A stretch of 64,000 nucleotides of DNA, taken from positions 25,520 through 89,519 of the forward strand of contig JAWSUF010000013.1 of NCBI GenBank assembly GCA_033549365.1, given 5' to 3'. Shown here piece by piece: positions 1-8,401 of this stretch. The first letter of the stretch is position 1. Each line of letters starts with the position of its first letter. The stretch is from Acidobacteriota bacterium (lineage in GTDB: Bacteria > Acidobacteriota > Aminicenantia > Aminicenantales > Saccharicenantaceae). The position numbers and the translations under genes are program-made. The notes beneath the pieces were generated by a model, which saw only the letters and a program-made list of their open reading frames with translations, did not search any database and was not told the origin of the DNA.

Positions 1-338
1 CTCATGGAGGGATCCCCCAGATACTGGCGGACAATGAGGCTTTCCAGGTCATCCAGGGTCGGCACGAGGTCCTGCTGGTCGCGGCTGAGATTATAGGAAA
101 TGCCCCGGCGGAACCGCTCCAGGTTCTTGTCCCAGTTGAGGAAAACGATTTCCAGTGTGCCGGAGGAGGTTTTCCGGCTGAAGAAACGGATGCCTTCGAA
201 GCAGAGAAATGCGCCGTAGTGGACGGACTTCGAGACGGCGAAAACACGGGCATCGGGTTCCAGGATGTCGAATTCCCGGCCTGTCAGGAGATAGCGCATC
301 TGGTGGGGCGCCCATTTGACGCCTTCGAATTTAGCCAT
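1..338 (-). CDS. Unknown protein, 3' end beyond window edge
   Basis: An open frame runs from an ATG at 338 to the left edge (112 codons seen, no stop reached). An AAGGAG ribosome binding site lies about 7 bases upstream, and the start is only 18 bases past the stop of the DPP-IV-like gene, so it is probably the last visible gene of the operon that begins with the aminotransferase at 4542. The protein begins MAKFEGVKWAPHQMRYLL, has no signal peptide or membrane segment, and mixes aromatic and charged residues like a soluble cytoplasmic protein. I do not recognise the family. Confidence 0.6.
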   Translation of the reverse strand, partial: MAKFEGVKWAPHQMRYLLTGREFDILEPDARVFAVSKSVHYGAFLCFEGIRFFSRKTSSGTLEIVFLNWDKNLERFRRGISYNLSRDQQDLVPTLDDLESLIVRQYLGDPSM

Positions 339-356
339 GGAAATGCTCCTTGAGAT

Positions 357-2570
357 TCAGCGGATTTCCGGTTTGAGATGTTCGATGAAGTACTCGACCC
401 GGGAGTCGGCATACTGGGAATACCGGATGCCGTGCTGCTGTTCCGGATAAAGCATGAAGTCGACGCGCTTTCCAGCATCGAGAAGAGCGTGAAGAAGCTG
501 GACGCTGTTTCCGGGGTGGACGTTGTCGTCGACGGCCCCGTGGTGGAGAAAGAGCCGGCCCTTCAGGTTCTTGGCATAAGTCATGGCCGATCCCTTTTCG
601 TAGCCATCAGGATTGTCCTGGGGGCGGCGCATGTAGCGTTCGGTATAGATCGTGTCGTAATTTCTCCAGCAGGTGACCGGAGCGCCCGCGACACCGACGT
701 GGAAAACGTCGGGTTCCTTGAGAAGCGCCATGCAGGTCAGGTAGCCGCCGTAGGAGTGGCCGAAGATGCCGACGCGCCCGGCATCGACATAGGGGAGCGT
801 ACCGAGATGTTTGACGGCCGCTGCGTGGTCGGCGACTTCGATTTCTCCCAGGTTGAGGTACATCAGGTTCTGGAATGTTTTTCCGCGCCCGGAGACGCCC
901 CGGTGGTCGACGGAGGCCACGATGAAGCCGAGCTGGGCCAAGGCCTGATTGCCGTCAGCGAGGTTGTATCGGTTATAAATCCGCTTGGCGCCCGGACCGC
1001 CGTAGACGGATAGGATCAGGGGGTAAGAGGCCGCGGGGTCGAAGTGGGCCGGCTTGTAAAGGATGCCGTCGAGGTCGTGCTTGCCGTCGGCGGATTTGAA
1101 AGTGAACGGTTCGGGTTTCACGAGTTTCAAGGCCTCGAGTTCGGCCGTGGCCGTGGATCGGCCGATTTCACGGATTTGCTTTCCGTCGGCCGAAAAGAGC
1201 AACGTCCGGCCCGGCTCGTCGAAGGAGCTGAAGGTGTTGACGTAATAGCGGAAATCCGGAGAAAAGCTCAGGCCGTGCATGCCTGCGTCCCGGGTGATCC
1301 GTTCGAAGCCTTTGCCGTCCAGCCGGACCTTGAAGCCGTGAGATTCGAGTCCCCGGTTCTGCGAACCGGAGAAGTAGATCCATCCGCTCGCCTCGTCGAC
1401 GCCCAGAATGGATCCCACGGGCAGGCGGGCGTTCGTCAACTGGCGGATGAGTTTGCCGGACCGGTCGTAGAGGAACAATTCCTTGAACCCCGTCCGTTCC
1501 GACGCCCAAATCGCGTGTTTGTTGTCTTCGAGCAGAATGAGGGGCAGGTTTTCGTCGATGTAACAGGAGTCTTCGTCCTTGAATATCAGGCGCGATTTTC
1601 CCGTCTCGGGATCGGCGGCGAAAATCTCGACCTCATTCTGCATACGGTTGAGGCGGCGATAGACGAACTCCCGTCCGTCGGGCCACCATTGGCCGCGATA
1701 GAGATAGACGTTGGTTTCCAGCCCTGTGTCCACCTGAACGGTCTTGCCTGTTGCGACATCGACGATGAAAAAGCGGATGATGGGATTGTTGGTCCCGGCC
1801 TTGGGATAGGCGAGAAGCTCCAGGCGGGGCATGGGCGTGACGTCATAAACCAAAGGATATCTTCCGACGGGACTCTGATCGAACTGCATATAGGCGATTT
1901 TCTTCGAATCGGGCGACCACCAGAATGCGTCGTACTGGCTGAGTTCTTCGGGATAGACCCAATCGGGGAAGCCGTTGCGCAGGTTGTCGTTTCCGTCGTG
2001 AGTGAGACGGATCTCTTTGCCGTCACGGTTCTTGACATAGAGGTCAAAGTCGCGAGTGTAGGCGCGGTATTGAAGATCGGGCGAAAACTCCTCGGTATAT
2101 CGGCGGCCGCGGACTCCGGTGATGGGGCGTTCGGGTTCATAGGACCACATGAGGCCGGTTTCGATTTCATAGACAAACGCTTTGTTCAGAGCGTCAAACT
2201 GGATGGTCCGGCCTCCCGGAAGATAGACGAATCGCTGGAAGGGGAGGGCCTGGGTTTCCCGGCCGGTCAGCTTGGTAAACGTTTCGGCGATTTTTTGTTC
2301 ATCGAACAGGGGCGTTTTTTCCCCGGTTTCGGCGTCGACCCGGACGAAGGATTTGTTTTCGGCCAGGAAATACGCCGGGCTTCCCGGAACCCAGTTGACC
2401 CGGGATACGCCTTCGGATTTGACAAGATCCCGGGCCTCCGCGCGCAATTTGTCATAGAGGGCCTTGCCTCGGACCGGTGTTTCGTCGCCGATGGCCGCAG
2501 CGGCCGTCAGGAAGGACAGGACCAAAAAGGCCGCAAGAGCAACGGCTGTTCTCCTCGGGCGATGGGACAT
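357..2570 (-). CDS. Exported dipeptidyl peptidase IV-like serine peptidase (S9B)
   Basis: 737 residues, the usual length of bacterial DPP-IV. A signal peptide with a hydrophobic core covers about residues 1-27. A beta-propeller domain (DPPIV_N type, repeated SPD/WSPDSKKIAY-like blades) runs to about residue 490, followed by an alpha/beta-hydrolase domain. The catalytic triad is visible: Ser606 in GHSYGG, Asp681 in GAVDDN and His713 in QQHGIRY. The family removes X-Pro or X-Ala dipeptides from peptides in the periplasm or at the cell surface. The start has a GGAGG site 7 bases upstream. It is the third gene of the minus-strand operon aminotransferase-cyclophilin-peptidase, which suggests peptide and amino-acid catabolism. 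Exact specificity cannot be read from sequence. Confidence 0.92.
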   Translation of the reverse strand: MSHRPRRTAVALAAFLVLSFLTAAAAIGDETPVRGKALYDKLRAEARDLVKSEGVSRVNWVPGSPAYFLAENKSFVRVDAETGEKTPLFDEQKIAETFTKLTGRETQALPFQRFVYLPGGRTIQFDALNKAFVYEIETGLMWSYEPERPITGVRGRRYTEEFSPDLQYRAYTRDFDLYVKNRDGKEIRLTHDGNDNLRNGFPDWVYPEELSQYDAFWWSPDSKKIAYMQFDQSPVGRYPLVYDVTPMPRLELLAYPKAGTNNPIIRFFIVDVATGKTVQVDTGLETNVYLYRGQWWPDGREFVYRRLNRMQNEVEIFAADPETGKSRLIFKDEDSCYIDENLPLILLEDNKHAIWASERTGFKELFLYDRSGKLIRQLTNARLPVGSILGVDEASGWIYFSGSQNRGLESHGFKVRLDGKGFERITRDAGMHGLSFSPDFRYYVNTFSSFDEPGRTLLFSADGKQIREIGRSTATAELEALKLVKPEPFTFKSADGKHDLDGILYKPAHFDPAASYPLILSVYGGPGAKRIYNRYNLADGNQALAQLGFIVASVDHRGVSGRGKTFQNLMYLNLGEIEVADHAAAVKHLGTLPYVDAGRVGIFGHSYGGYLTCMALLKEPDVFHVGVAGAPVTCWRNYDTIYTERYMRRPQDNPDGYEKGSAMTYAKNLKGRLFLHHGAVDDNVHPGNSVQLLHALLDAGKRVDFMLYPEQQHGIRYSQYADSRVEYFIEHLKPEIR

Positions 2571-2606
2571 GATAACCTCCGTTTATGATTTTGTAAGTTG
2601 TTATTC

Positions 2607-3176
2607 TCAAATCCTGGCGATGGACAAAATCCTCACAGGAGGGAGGAGCCGCTGCCCATCCGCCGGAGCGGCATGAATGGTCCGAACGATCTCCATCCCT
2701 TCGATGACGCGGCCGAAGGCGGCAAAGCCCTGTCCGTCGCCGTTGCGCCGTCCTCCGAAATCGAGCTCCGGCTGTTCGCCGACGCAGATAAAGAAACTCG
2801 AAGCCGCCGTCCCCGGAGTCAACCGGGCCATGGAGACGGCTCCGTCGCAATGGCGGAGTCCGGTCTGTTCCGTGGTTTCATGTTCGATCGGGGGAAAGGA
2901 CGACTCCCGGGAGACCATGCCGCCCTGGAGGACCTCGATTCGCACCGCGTCGTTCGGTTGATTGGCTGCCGTCACGGTGCGGTGAAACACCGTGCCGTCA
3001 TAAAGCCCGGCATCGACATAGCGGAGAAAATTGGCGGCCGTGACCGGGGCCGCTTCGGCGTCAATTTCGATGACGATGTCCCCGGCTTCGGTGTGCATGA
3101 GAACGCGGGGATTGTCCGGCGGAACGGAAGCCGGGATCGGGAGACACACCGCAAGGACGAGCATCAGGAGTTTCAT
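2607..3176 (-). CDS. Exported cyclophilin-type peptidyl-prolyl isomerase
   Basis: 189 residues. A short signal peptide (about 1-18) precedes a cyclophilin domain with TEAGDIVIEI, the FLRYVDAGLYDGTVFHRTV segment and a C-terminal GFAAFGRVIEGMEIV. It would catalyse cis-trans isomerisation of Xaa-Pro bonds, here in the periplasm. Some residues of the usual QGGD/GFG active-site signature are altered (QGGMVSRESSFPP), so activity may be weak. It lies 36 bases upstream of the DPP-IV-like peptidase, which also deals with proline peptides, and 70 bases downstream of the aminotransferase gene. Confidence 0.85.
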   Translation of the reverse strand: MKLLMLVLAVCLPIPASVPPDNPRVLMHTEAGDIVIEIDAEAAPVTAANFLRYVDAGLYDGTVFHRTVTAANQPNDAVRIEVLQGGMVSRESSFPPIEHETTEQTGLRHCDGAVSMARLTPGTAASSFFICVGEQPELDFGGRRNGDGQGFAAFGRVIEGMEIVRTIHAAPADGQRLLPPVRILSIARI

Positions 3177-3246
3177 GAGAATCCTTTCCCGAGCATGGAG
3201 TGCTCATTGTCTTGGCTTTTGGTGGAAATGTCAATCTCCGTCGCTT

Positions 3247-4542
3247 TCATGCTTCGTTAAGGATTTCTTCAAGAGCTTCCAAAAAGACCCGGGCCGTCCG
3301 GATCGAGTCGTAATGCGCGAAACTCGCCCGGCAGACGCCTTCACGGGCGAGATGGCGGAAAACGGCGGCCGAGTAATGGTTGCCGTCGCCGATCTGCATG
3401 GATCGGTTCCTCCAAAACCGTTTTTTGGTCTCCGACGACTCCTGGGCGGCTACGGCGAAGGCGAACGTGGGATCGCGTTCGGGGACTTTTTCCGGATCCA
3501 GGATCCCCCAAGCTTTGAAGAAGGACGGATCGTGCCGGCTGAAGCCGTCCAAAACGGCCCGGCTGATGTCCTGCTCATATTCGGCAATGGCCTCCATGGC
3601 CGTGCGGAACCGGAGACTGCGGTTTGCGGCGGTTTCCGGCCCGGCTCCCATCTCATCGGCAATCCAGAGAAAATAGGAGAGGGCGGCTTCGAGAGCAGCC
3701 AGTTGGGCGTTGGGAAGCATGCCCTGTTCCAGATTGCGGGGAAGCCCGGCTTTATTTGTTTCGACACGGTAGAAGTCGCAGGTTTCGAGAACCTCAGGTT
3801 TTCCCCAAAGAACCCCCAGCATGGGGCCGAAAACCTTGTATCCCGAAAAGGCCAGGAAATCACAGCCGATGTCCGAGACGTCGATGGGACCGTGAAGAGC
3901 GTGGTGCACGGCGTCGATGCAGAGCAGGCATTCGGGATTTTTGGCCTTGATGTCCTGGCAAAGTTCACGCAGGGGGACCACGGTGCCGAATCCGTTTGAA
4001 GCCATGGTTGAGGCCGCGAGGACGGTGTGGTCATCGATAAGCGAGAGGAGATGATCGATATCGAGCCGGCCGTCCTCCGTGACGCGGGCCCGGCGGATTT
4101 CGCATCCGCAGAGCTTCCCCCCGACAGCCTCCCAGGGAGAGATGTTGGACATGTGGTCGAGATCGGTGACGACGATGTTCCCGCCGGTATGGAAACGGCC
4201 GCGGAGGCCGTAAGCCAGGTTGAAAAAGGCGTTCGTGGCCGAAAAATGGAAGCTGATTCCCGTCGGATCGGAAGCGCCGAGAAAATCGGCGACCAGAGCC
4301 CGGACGTTCTCCTGAAATTGGGCCGTGGCCGATTCGCCCGGACTGTTGGCGCCGGGCATGGGACTCAAGGTCCGGGAAACGGATCGCATGGCTTCGGCGG
4401 CCGTGTCGACCATGTGGCTTCCGGCGCCGGTGTTGAGATAGATTCGGCGGCGGCCCAGAGAATCGGCTTCCAGGGCGGGAAAACGGGCTCGGATTTTCGG
4501 GTGGATTTCGATGAGTTTCCTGACTTGGGGCTTTTCGTCCAT
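3247..4542 (-). CDS. Aminotransferase class V (cysteine desulfurase-like fold)
   Basis: 431 residues, PLP-dependent fold type I. Visible features are an N-terminal YLNTGAGSHM segment, the PLP-contacting aspartate in CIDAVHH (about Asp210) and the Schiff-base lysine in FSGYKVFGP (Lys236). The length fits the SufS/kynureninase/selenocysteine-lyase superfamily. There is no conserved cysteine loop near the C-terminus that would clearly make it a desulfurase, so the substrate is unknown. First gene of the minus-strand operon and divergent from the OMPP1/FadL gene. The start is supported by AAGGAG about 8 bases upstream. Confidence 0.85.
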   Translation of the reverse strand: MDEKPQVRKLIEIHPKIRARFPALEADSLGRRRIYLNTGAGSHMVDTAAEAMRSVSRTLSPMPGANSPGESATAQFQENVRALVADFLGASDPTGISFHFSATNAFFNLAYGLRGRFHTGGNIVVTDLDHMSNISPWEAVGGKLCGCEIRRARVTEDGRLDIDHLLSLIDDHTVLAASTMASNGFGTVVPLRELCQDIKAKNPECLLCIDAVHHALHGPIDVSDIGCDFLAFSGYKVFGPMLGVLWGKPEVLETCDFYRVETNKAGLPRNLEQGMLPNAQLAALEAALSYFLWIADEMGAGPETAANRSLRFRTAMEAIAEYEQDISRAVLDGFSRHDPSFFKAWGILDPEKVPERDPTFAFAVAAQESSETKKRFWRNRSMQIGDGNHYSAAVFRHLAREGVCRASFAHYDSIRTARVFLEALEEILNEA

Positions 4543-4613
4543 GGCGGCGCTCCTTTCGAGACTCCTAATTTAAGTCATCGAGAGCGGCGAGACAACCCCC
4601 TCAAAAAAAACAC

Positions 4614-4641
4614 TTGAAACATATGCGAATATGTGCATAAT
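4614..4641 (+). promoter_or_regulatory. Sigma-70-like promoter with palindromic operator in the spacer
   Basis: TTGAAA (4614-4619), 16-base spacer, CATAAT (4636-4641), about 55 bases before the OMPP1/FadL start. The spacer holds the perfect inverted repeat ACATAT-GCGA-ATATGT (4619-4634), so a dimeric repressor bound here would cover the promoter. Confidence 0.5.
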
Positions 4642-4696
4642 TGGCCCCATAATCAGCGGAAAAGACATCTTGAGAAATCAACAAGGAGAGTCAAAC

Positions 4697-6031
4697 ATGA
4701 AACGATGGATGGTTTGGTCGGTTCTTTTCGTCTGCGGAGTCTCGGCCCTGTCGGCCGGGGTGGTCACCAATTCGAATCAGAGTGCCATCTACATCCGCAT
4801 GCTGTCCCGCAACCCGTCGATGGACATCGACGCCGTCTATTACAATCCGGCGGGACTGGTCAAGCTGAGCGACGGCTTCCATCTGGCGATTCACAACCAG
4901 ACGATCTTCCAGGATAAAAAGATCAACAGCCAATTCCCGTTCCTCAACGATGCCATGTATGTCGGGAAGGTCAATATCCCGATCTTTCCGAACGCGTATG
5001 CGGTTTATAAGAAAGACCGCATGGCGCTGTCGTTCGGATTCGGGCCCAACGGCGGCGGCGGAACCGCCGACTTCACCCGCGGGTTGCCGTCCTTCGAAAT
5101 CCCGATTTCCCTCCTCCCCGTCATGCTGACCGGAATGGGGCTTCGGACGACCCAATATTCCGCGGACATCGCACTCGAAGGCCAATCGATATTTCTGGGA
5201 TTCCAAGGGAATCTCTCTTATGCCGTGAACGACACGGTGGCTGTTGCGGTCGGGGCCCGCTTGATCCAGGCCAAAAATACCTATCTCGGCCATATCAACA
5301 ACGTCATGATCAACCCTCTCTTCGCAGGCAATCCCACGGCCCAGATGATCTCCGCTCCGGGGTTCTTCACCGCGATCGGACGTCCCGATCTCGCGGCCGC
5401 CGTCAGCGACATGTCGGTGGATGCGGAGCAGACAGGTTCAGCCATCACTCCCATTGTGAGCGTGAACCTCACTCCGGCCGAAGGCTTGAACATCAGTCTC
5501 AAGTACGAATTTAAAACGGCGCTCGAACTTCAGAACAAGACCGCGAAGGACGATACCGGAATGTTCCCGGACGGCCTGATCTTCCGCAACGACATCCCGG
5601 CCATCCTGTCGGCGGGGGCTCAATACGCCGTAACCCCTCAATGGCGTGCCCTGCTGTCCCTCAATTACTTCTTCGACAAAGATGCCGATTGGGGAGGAGC
5701 GGAAGCCCTGGTCGATACCAACACCTATGAGCTGTCCCTGGGGACGGAATATGACATCAGCCCGATGTTGACCCTGAGCGTGGGATACCTGAGGACTCAA
5801 TTAGGACTTAACGAGCTCTATCAGTCCGACATGAGCCACGAACTGTCCAGCGATACGTTCGGCTTCGGCGGGCGCATCCGGGCCACCGACCGGCTGGATA
5901 TCGATCTCGGCGTGATCTTCGTCTCTTACCAGAATGTCACCCGAAACTGGATCACCCAGGGCATCCCTTACCCTGAAACCTATTCGAGAACGACCACGGC
6001 CTTTTCCGTGGGCCTCGGCTACCGGTTCTAA
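4697..6031 (+). CDS. OMPP1/FadL/TodX-family outer-membrane transporter
   Basis: 444 residues from the ATG at 4697, chosen because AAGGAGAG lies 8 bases upstream and the protein then begins with a signal peptide (about 1-20, ending ALSA-GVV). After it comes the family hallmark: a surface-exposed stretch with DAVYYNPAG, as in FadL proteins whose N-terminal hatch plugs the barrel. The rest is rich in alternating beta-strand patterns and ends in an aromatic residue (GLGYRF), the outer-membrane insertion signal. The family takes up hydrophobic compounds such as long-chain fatty acids. Monocistronic, between its own promoter and a terminator. Confidence 0.85.
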   Translation: MKRWMVWSVLFVCGVSALSAGVVTNSNQSAIYIRMLSRNPSMDIDAVYYNPAGLVKLSDGFHLAIHNQTIFQDKKINSQFPFLNDAMYVGKVNIPIFPNAYAVYKKDRMALSFGFGPNGGGGTADFTRGLPSFEIPISLLPVMLTGMGLRTTQYSADIALEGQSIFLGFQGNLSYAVNDTVAVAVGARLIQAKNTYLGHINNVMINPLFAGNPTAQMISAPGFFTAIGRPDLAAAVSDMSVDAEQTGSAITPIVSVNLTPAEGLNISLKYEFKTALELQNKTAKDDTGMFPDGLIFRNDIPAILSAGAQYAVTPQWRALLSLNYFFDKDADWGGAEALVDTNTYELSLGTEYDISPMLTLSVGYLRTQLGLNELYQSDMSHELSSDTFGFGGRIRATDRLDIDLGVIFVSYQNVTRNWITQGIPYPETYSRTTTAFSVGLGYRF

Positions 6032-6051
6032 TCCGGACATCGCAATCAAGA

Positions 6052-6100
6052 CCGGTCCCTTCGCGCGCCTTGCGGTGAGCGAAGGGACCGGATTTTTTTT
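6052..6100 (+). terminator. Rho-independent terminator of the OMPP1/FadL gene
   Basis: A perfect 13-bp stem (CCGGTCCCTTCGC at 6052-6064 pairing with 6079-6091) with a 14-base loop, followed by A and eight T. It begins 20 bases after the stop codon. Confidence 0.9.
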
Positions 6101-6135
6101 GTGCCGGAATGCGGGATGGAAACGCCGGCTCCGCC

Positions 6136-6164
6136 TTGACAGGGTCCGGTATTGATCATAGGAT
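6136..6164 (+). promoter_or_regulatory. Sigma-70-like promoter of the deacylase operon
   Basis: TTGACA (6136-6141), 17-base spacer, TAGGAT (6159-6164), about 60 bases before the deacylase start and just after the preceding terminator. Confidence 0.5.
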
Positions 6165-6223
6165 GTTTTTGTGGATCGCAACGCCGTTCCGGCCGAGATC
6201 GTTTTCGAAGGGAAGAGACGTCC

Positions 6224-6766
6224 ATGACCGAAAACGATCTGCCGGACGCGATTTTGAATCCCGAAACCCGGAAGCGCAAGGCTCTTGAAGTCCTGGACGG
6301 TCTGGGCATCCGCACCGTTGTTCACGAGCATCCTCCCGTATTCACCGTCGAACAGGCCCGGGAACACTGGCGGGATATCCCTGCCGGTCACTGCAAGAAC
6401 CTGTTTCTGAGAAACAACAAAGGCGACAGGCATTATCTGGTGATCGCCCTTATCGACACGCGCGTCGAACTCAAAATGCTGACCTGCCGTCTCGATGAGG
6501 ACCGCCTGGGTTTCGCGTCAGCCGAGCGCCTGCGCCGCTTCCTCGGAGTCGAAGCGGGATCGGTCTCTCCTTTCGGACTTCTTCATCCCGGAGCCCGGGA
6601 GGTCCGCGTCGTCCTGGACGCCCGCCTCAAGGATCATCCGGTTCTTGCGTTCCATCCCAATGTCAACACGGCGACCGTCGAAGTCGCCTTTGACGACGTC
6701 ATGAAATTTCTAAAATGGTGCGGAAACGACATCCGCATGATCCATCTTCAAGGAGGGGAATCATGA
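6224..6766 (+). CDS. YbaK/ProX-type aminoacyl-tRNA deacylase
   Basis: 180 residues. The sequence matches prolyl-tRNA deacylase PrdX/ProXp-like proteins: an N-terminal HEHPPVFTVEQA, the HCKNLFLRNNKGDRHYLVI core with the catalytic-site lysine, GSVSPFGLLH and FHPNVNTATV. The family hydrolyses mischarged Ala- or Cys-tRNA(Pro) in trans in the cytoplasm. The start at 6224 follows a GGAAGAG site; upstream in-frame codons look non-coding. The stop overlaps the next start (ATGA), so the four genes to 9603 are probably one coupled operon. Confidence 0.9.
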   Translation: MTENDLPDAILNPETRKRKALEVLDGLGIRTVVHEHPPVFTVEQAREHWRDIPAGHCKNLFLRNNKGDRHYLVIALIDTRVELKMLTCRLDEDRLGFASAERLRRFLGVEAGSVSPFGLLHPGAREVRVVLDARLKDHPVLAFHPNVNTATVEVAFDDVMKFLKWCGNDIRMIHLQGGES

Positions 6767-7251
6767 AACATGCCGTTCTGGCCGCCGCAGTCTGTGTCCT
6801 GGTTTTGACGGCCGCACAATGTCGTCCCCCGGAACGGGGCCCGGAACCCGCCGTAAGTGCGGAAGATAAACCCGAAATCCTGGTCCAGCCGGACCGCGTG
6901 CTCGTCCAGCATCTTCTGATCGCTTTCGAAGGCACCATTCCCGACAAAACGATCGTTCGAACCCGAGAGGAAGCGGAACAACTCGCTTTGGAGCTTTTTG
7001 AACGCGCCCGGGCTGGGGAGGATTTCGATGCGCTCGTCCGCGAATACACCGACGATCAACATCCCGGAATCTACGCCATGACCAATTTCGACATCGAACC
7101 CGATCCTTCGGTCGAGGAATACTCCCGCTCGCGCATGGTCAAGTCTTTCGGGGACGTAAGTTTCGGGCTTCCGGTCGGCGGTTTCGGACTGGCCGTCTAC
7201 GACCCTGATGCAAGCAAGTACGGCTGGCATATCATCAAGCGTCTCGAGTAG
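6763..7251 (+). CDS. Parvulin-like peptidyl-prolyl isomerase lipoprotein
   Basis: 162 residues. The N-terminus has a lipobox (LTAAQC, Cys about residue 20), so it should be a lipid-anchored periplasmic protein. The domain reads as a rotamase/parvulin: VQHLLIAFEG, RTREEAEQLALELFERA, GEDFDALVREYTDD and the C-terminal YGWHIIKRLE strand. Role: folding of secreted or outer-membrane proteins. AGGAGG lies 7 bases upstream and the start overlaps the deacylase stop by 4 bases. Confidence 0.8.
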   Translation: MKHAVLAAAVCVLVLTAAQCRPPERGPEPAVSAEDKPEILVQPDRVLVQHLLIAFEGTIPDKTIVRTREEAEQLALELFERARAGEDFDALVREYTDDQHPGIYAMTNFDIEPDPSVEEYSRSRMVKSFGDVSFGLPVGGFGLAVYDPDASKYGWHIIKRLE

Positions 7252-7255
7252 TCCG

Positions 7256-8401
7256 GTGAAAACCGCACTCCGGGCCGTCCTGCTTCTGGGTCTCATCTCC
7301 GGCTTTGCCTCATTCCCTGTGAGAGGAACGCAGAGCCTGGATGAGGTGGTGGAACCCCGAATTCCGCCCGACCGGAAATTCTATGTCTGCCTCCGCGCCG
7401 ACCCCCCTCCGAAGATCGACGGCCGCCTTGACGATCCGGCCTGGCGTTCCGCGCCCTGGACGGAGGAATTCGTCGACATCGAGGGTTCCCTCCGTCCGGC
7501 GCCGCGGTTTCGGACGCGGGCCAAGATGCTTTGGGACGACAACTATTTTTATGTCGGGGCCGAGCTGGAGGAGCCTCATCTTTGGGCCACGTTGACCGAA
7601 CGGGATTCCATCATTTTTCACGACAACGATTTTGAGGTCTTCATCGATCCCGAAGACGACACCTTCAATTATTTCGAGCTGGAAATCAATGCCCTGAACA
7701 CGGTCTGGGATCTCTTTCTTGTCAAGCCTTACAGGGACGGCGGCCCCGCCATCCATGCCTGGGACATTGCCGGGTTGAAAACCGCCGTAGCCCTGGACGG
7801 AACGCTTAACAACCCCCGTGACGAAGACGCGGGCTGGACCGTGGAAATCGCCATCCCCATGGATGTCCTTCGCGCGGCGATCAAAGACAAGCGGCTTCCG
7901 GCGCCGGGCGACCGCTGGCGCGTCAATTTTTCCCGCGTCCAGTGGCGGCACGAAATCCGCGACGGCGGCTACGAGAAAGTGAAGGATCCGAAAACCGGCC
8001 ATCCGGCGCCCGAGGACAATTGGGTCTGGTCGCCGACCGGACTCGTCAACATCCATTATCCGGAACGGTGGGGATTCGTCGAGCTTTCGGGTGCGGCGGC
8101 CGGATCGGAGGCGCCGGCCTTTGACATGACCGATTTTGACGACGATGTCAAACTGGCCCTGAGAGAGATCTACTACAAGCAGCGATTCCGCTATGCGCAA
8201 ACCGGGACGTTCAGCAGAGATCCTGCGGTTCTCGGGCTGAATCTCCCTCCGCTCAAAGGATGGGATGATCCGCCCGTCATCCAGGTGACGGAGAGTCTTT
8301 TCGAGGCCGTCTATCGAAAAAGCGACGGTTCTCGAACATGGCATATCCGGCAGGACGGATATGTCTGGAAGACGAATACGAAGAAAGAGAAGACGCCATG
8401 A
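7256..8401 (+). CDS. Exported CBM9-like carbohydrate-binding family protein
   Basis: 381 residues from a GTG at 7256, chosen because it follows the previous stop by 4 bases and gives a clean signal peptide (TALRAVLLLGLISGFASF). An upstream ATG at 7208 would overlap the lipoprotein gene by 44 bases. The body matches carbohydrate-binding module family 9-like proteins: KIDGRLDDPAW, AKMLWDDNYFYVGAELEEP, DNDFEVFIDPEDD, and WTVEIAIPMDVL. These proteins are common in glycan-using bacteria; binding is inferred and no catalytic residues are recognisable. The C-terminal 130 residues are not assigned. Confidence 0.75.
   Translation: MKTALRAVLLLGLISGFASFPVRGTQSLDEVVEPRIPPDRKFYVCLRADPPPKIDGRLDDPAWRSAPWTEEFVDIEGSLRPAPRFRTRAKMLWDDNYFYVGAELEEPHLWATLTERDSIIFHDNDFEVFIDPEDDTFNYFELEINALNTVWDLFLVKPYRDGGPAIHAWDIAGLKTAVALDGTLNNPRDEDAGWTVEIAIPMDVLRAAIKDKRLPAPGDRWRVNFSRVQWRHEIRDGGYEKVKDPKTGHPAPEDNWVWSPTGLVNIHYPERWGFVELSGAAAGSEAPAFDMTDFDDDVKLALREIYYKQRFRYAQTGTFSRDPAVLGLNLPPLKGWDDPPVIQVTESLFEAVYRKSDGSRTWHIRQDGYVWKTNTKKEKTP

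Noticed and set aside
378..2588. Long plus-strand open frames across the DPP-IV-like gene
   Set aside because: They are shadows in GC-rich DNA: no ribosome binding sites, low-complexity translations, and the minus strand encodes a complete peptidase with its catalytic triad.
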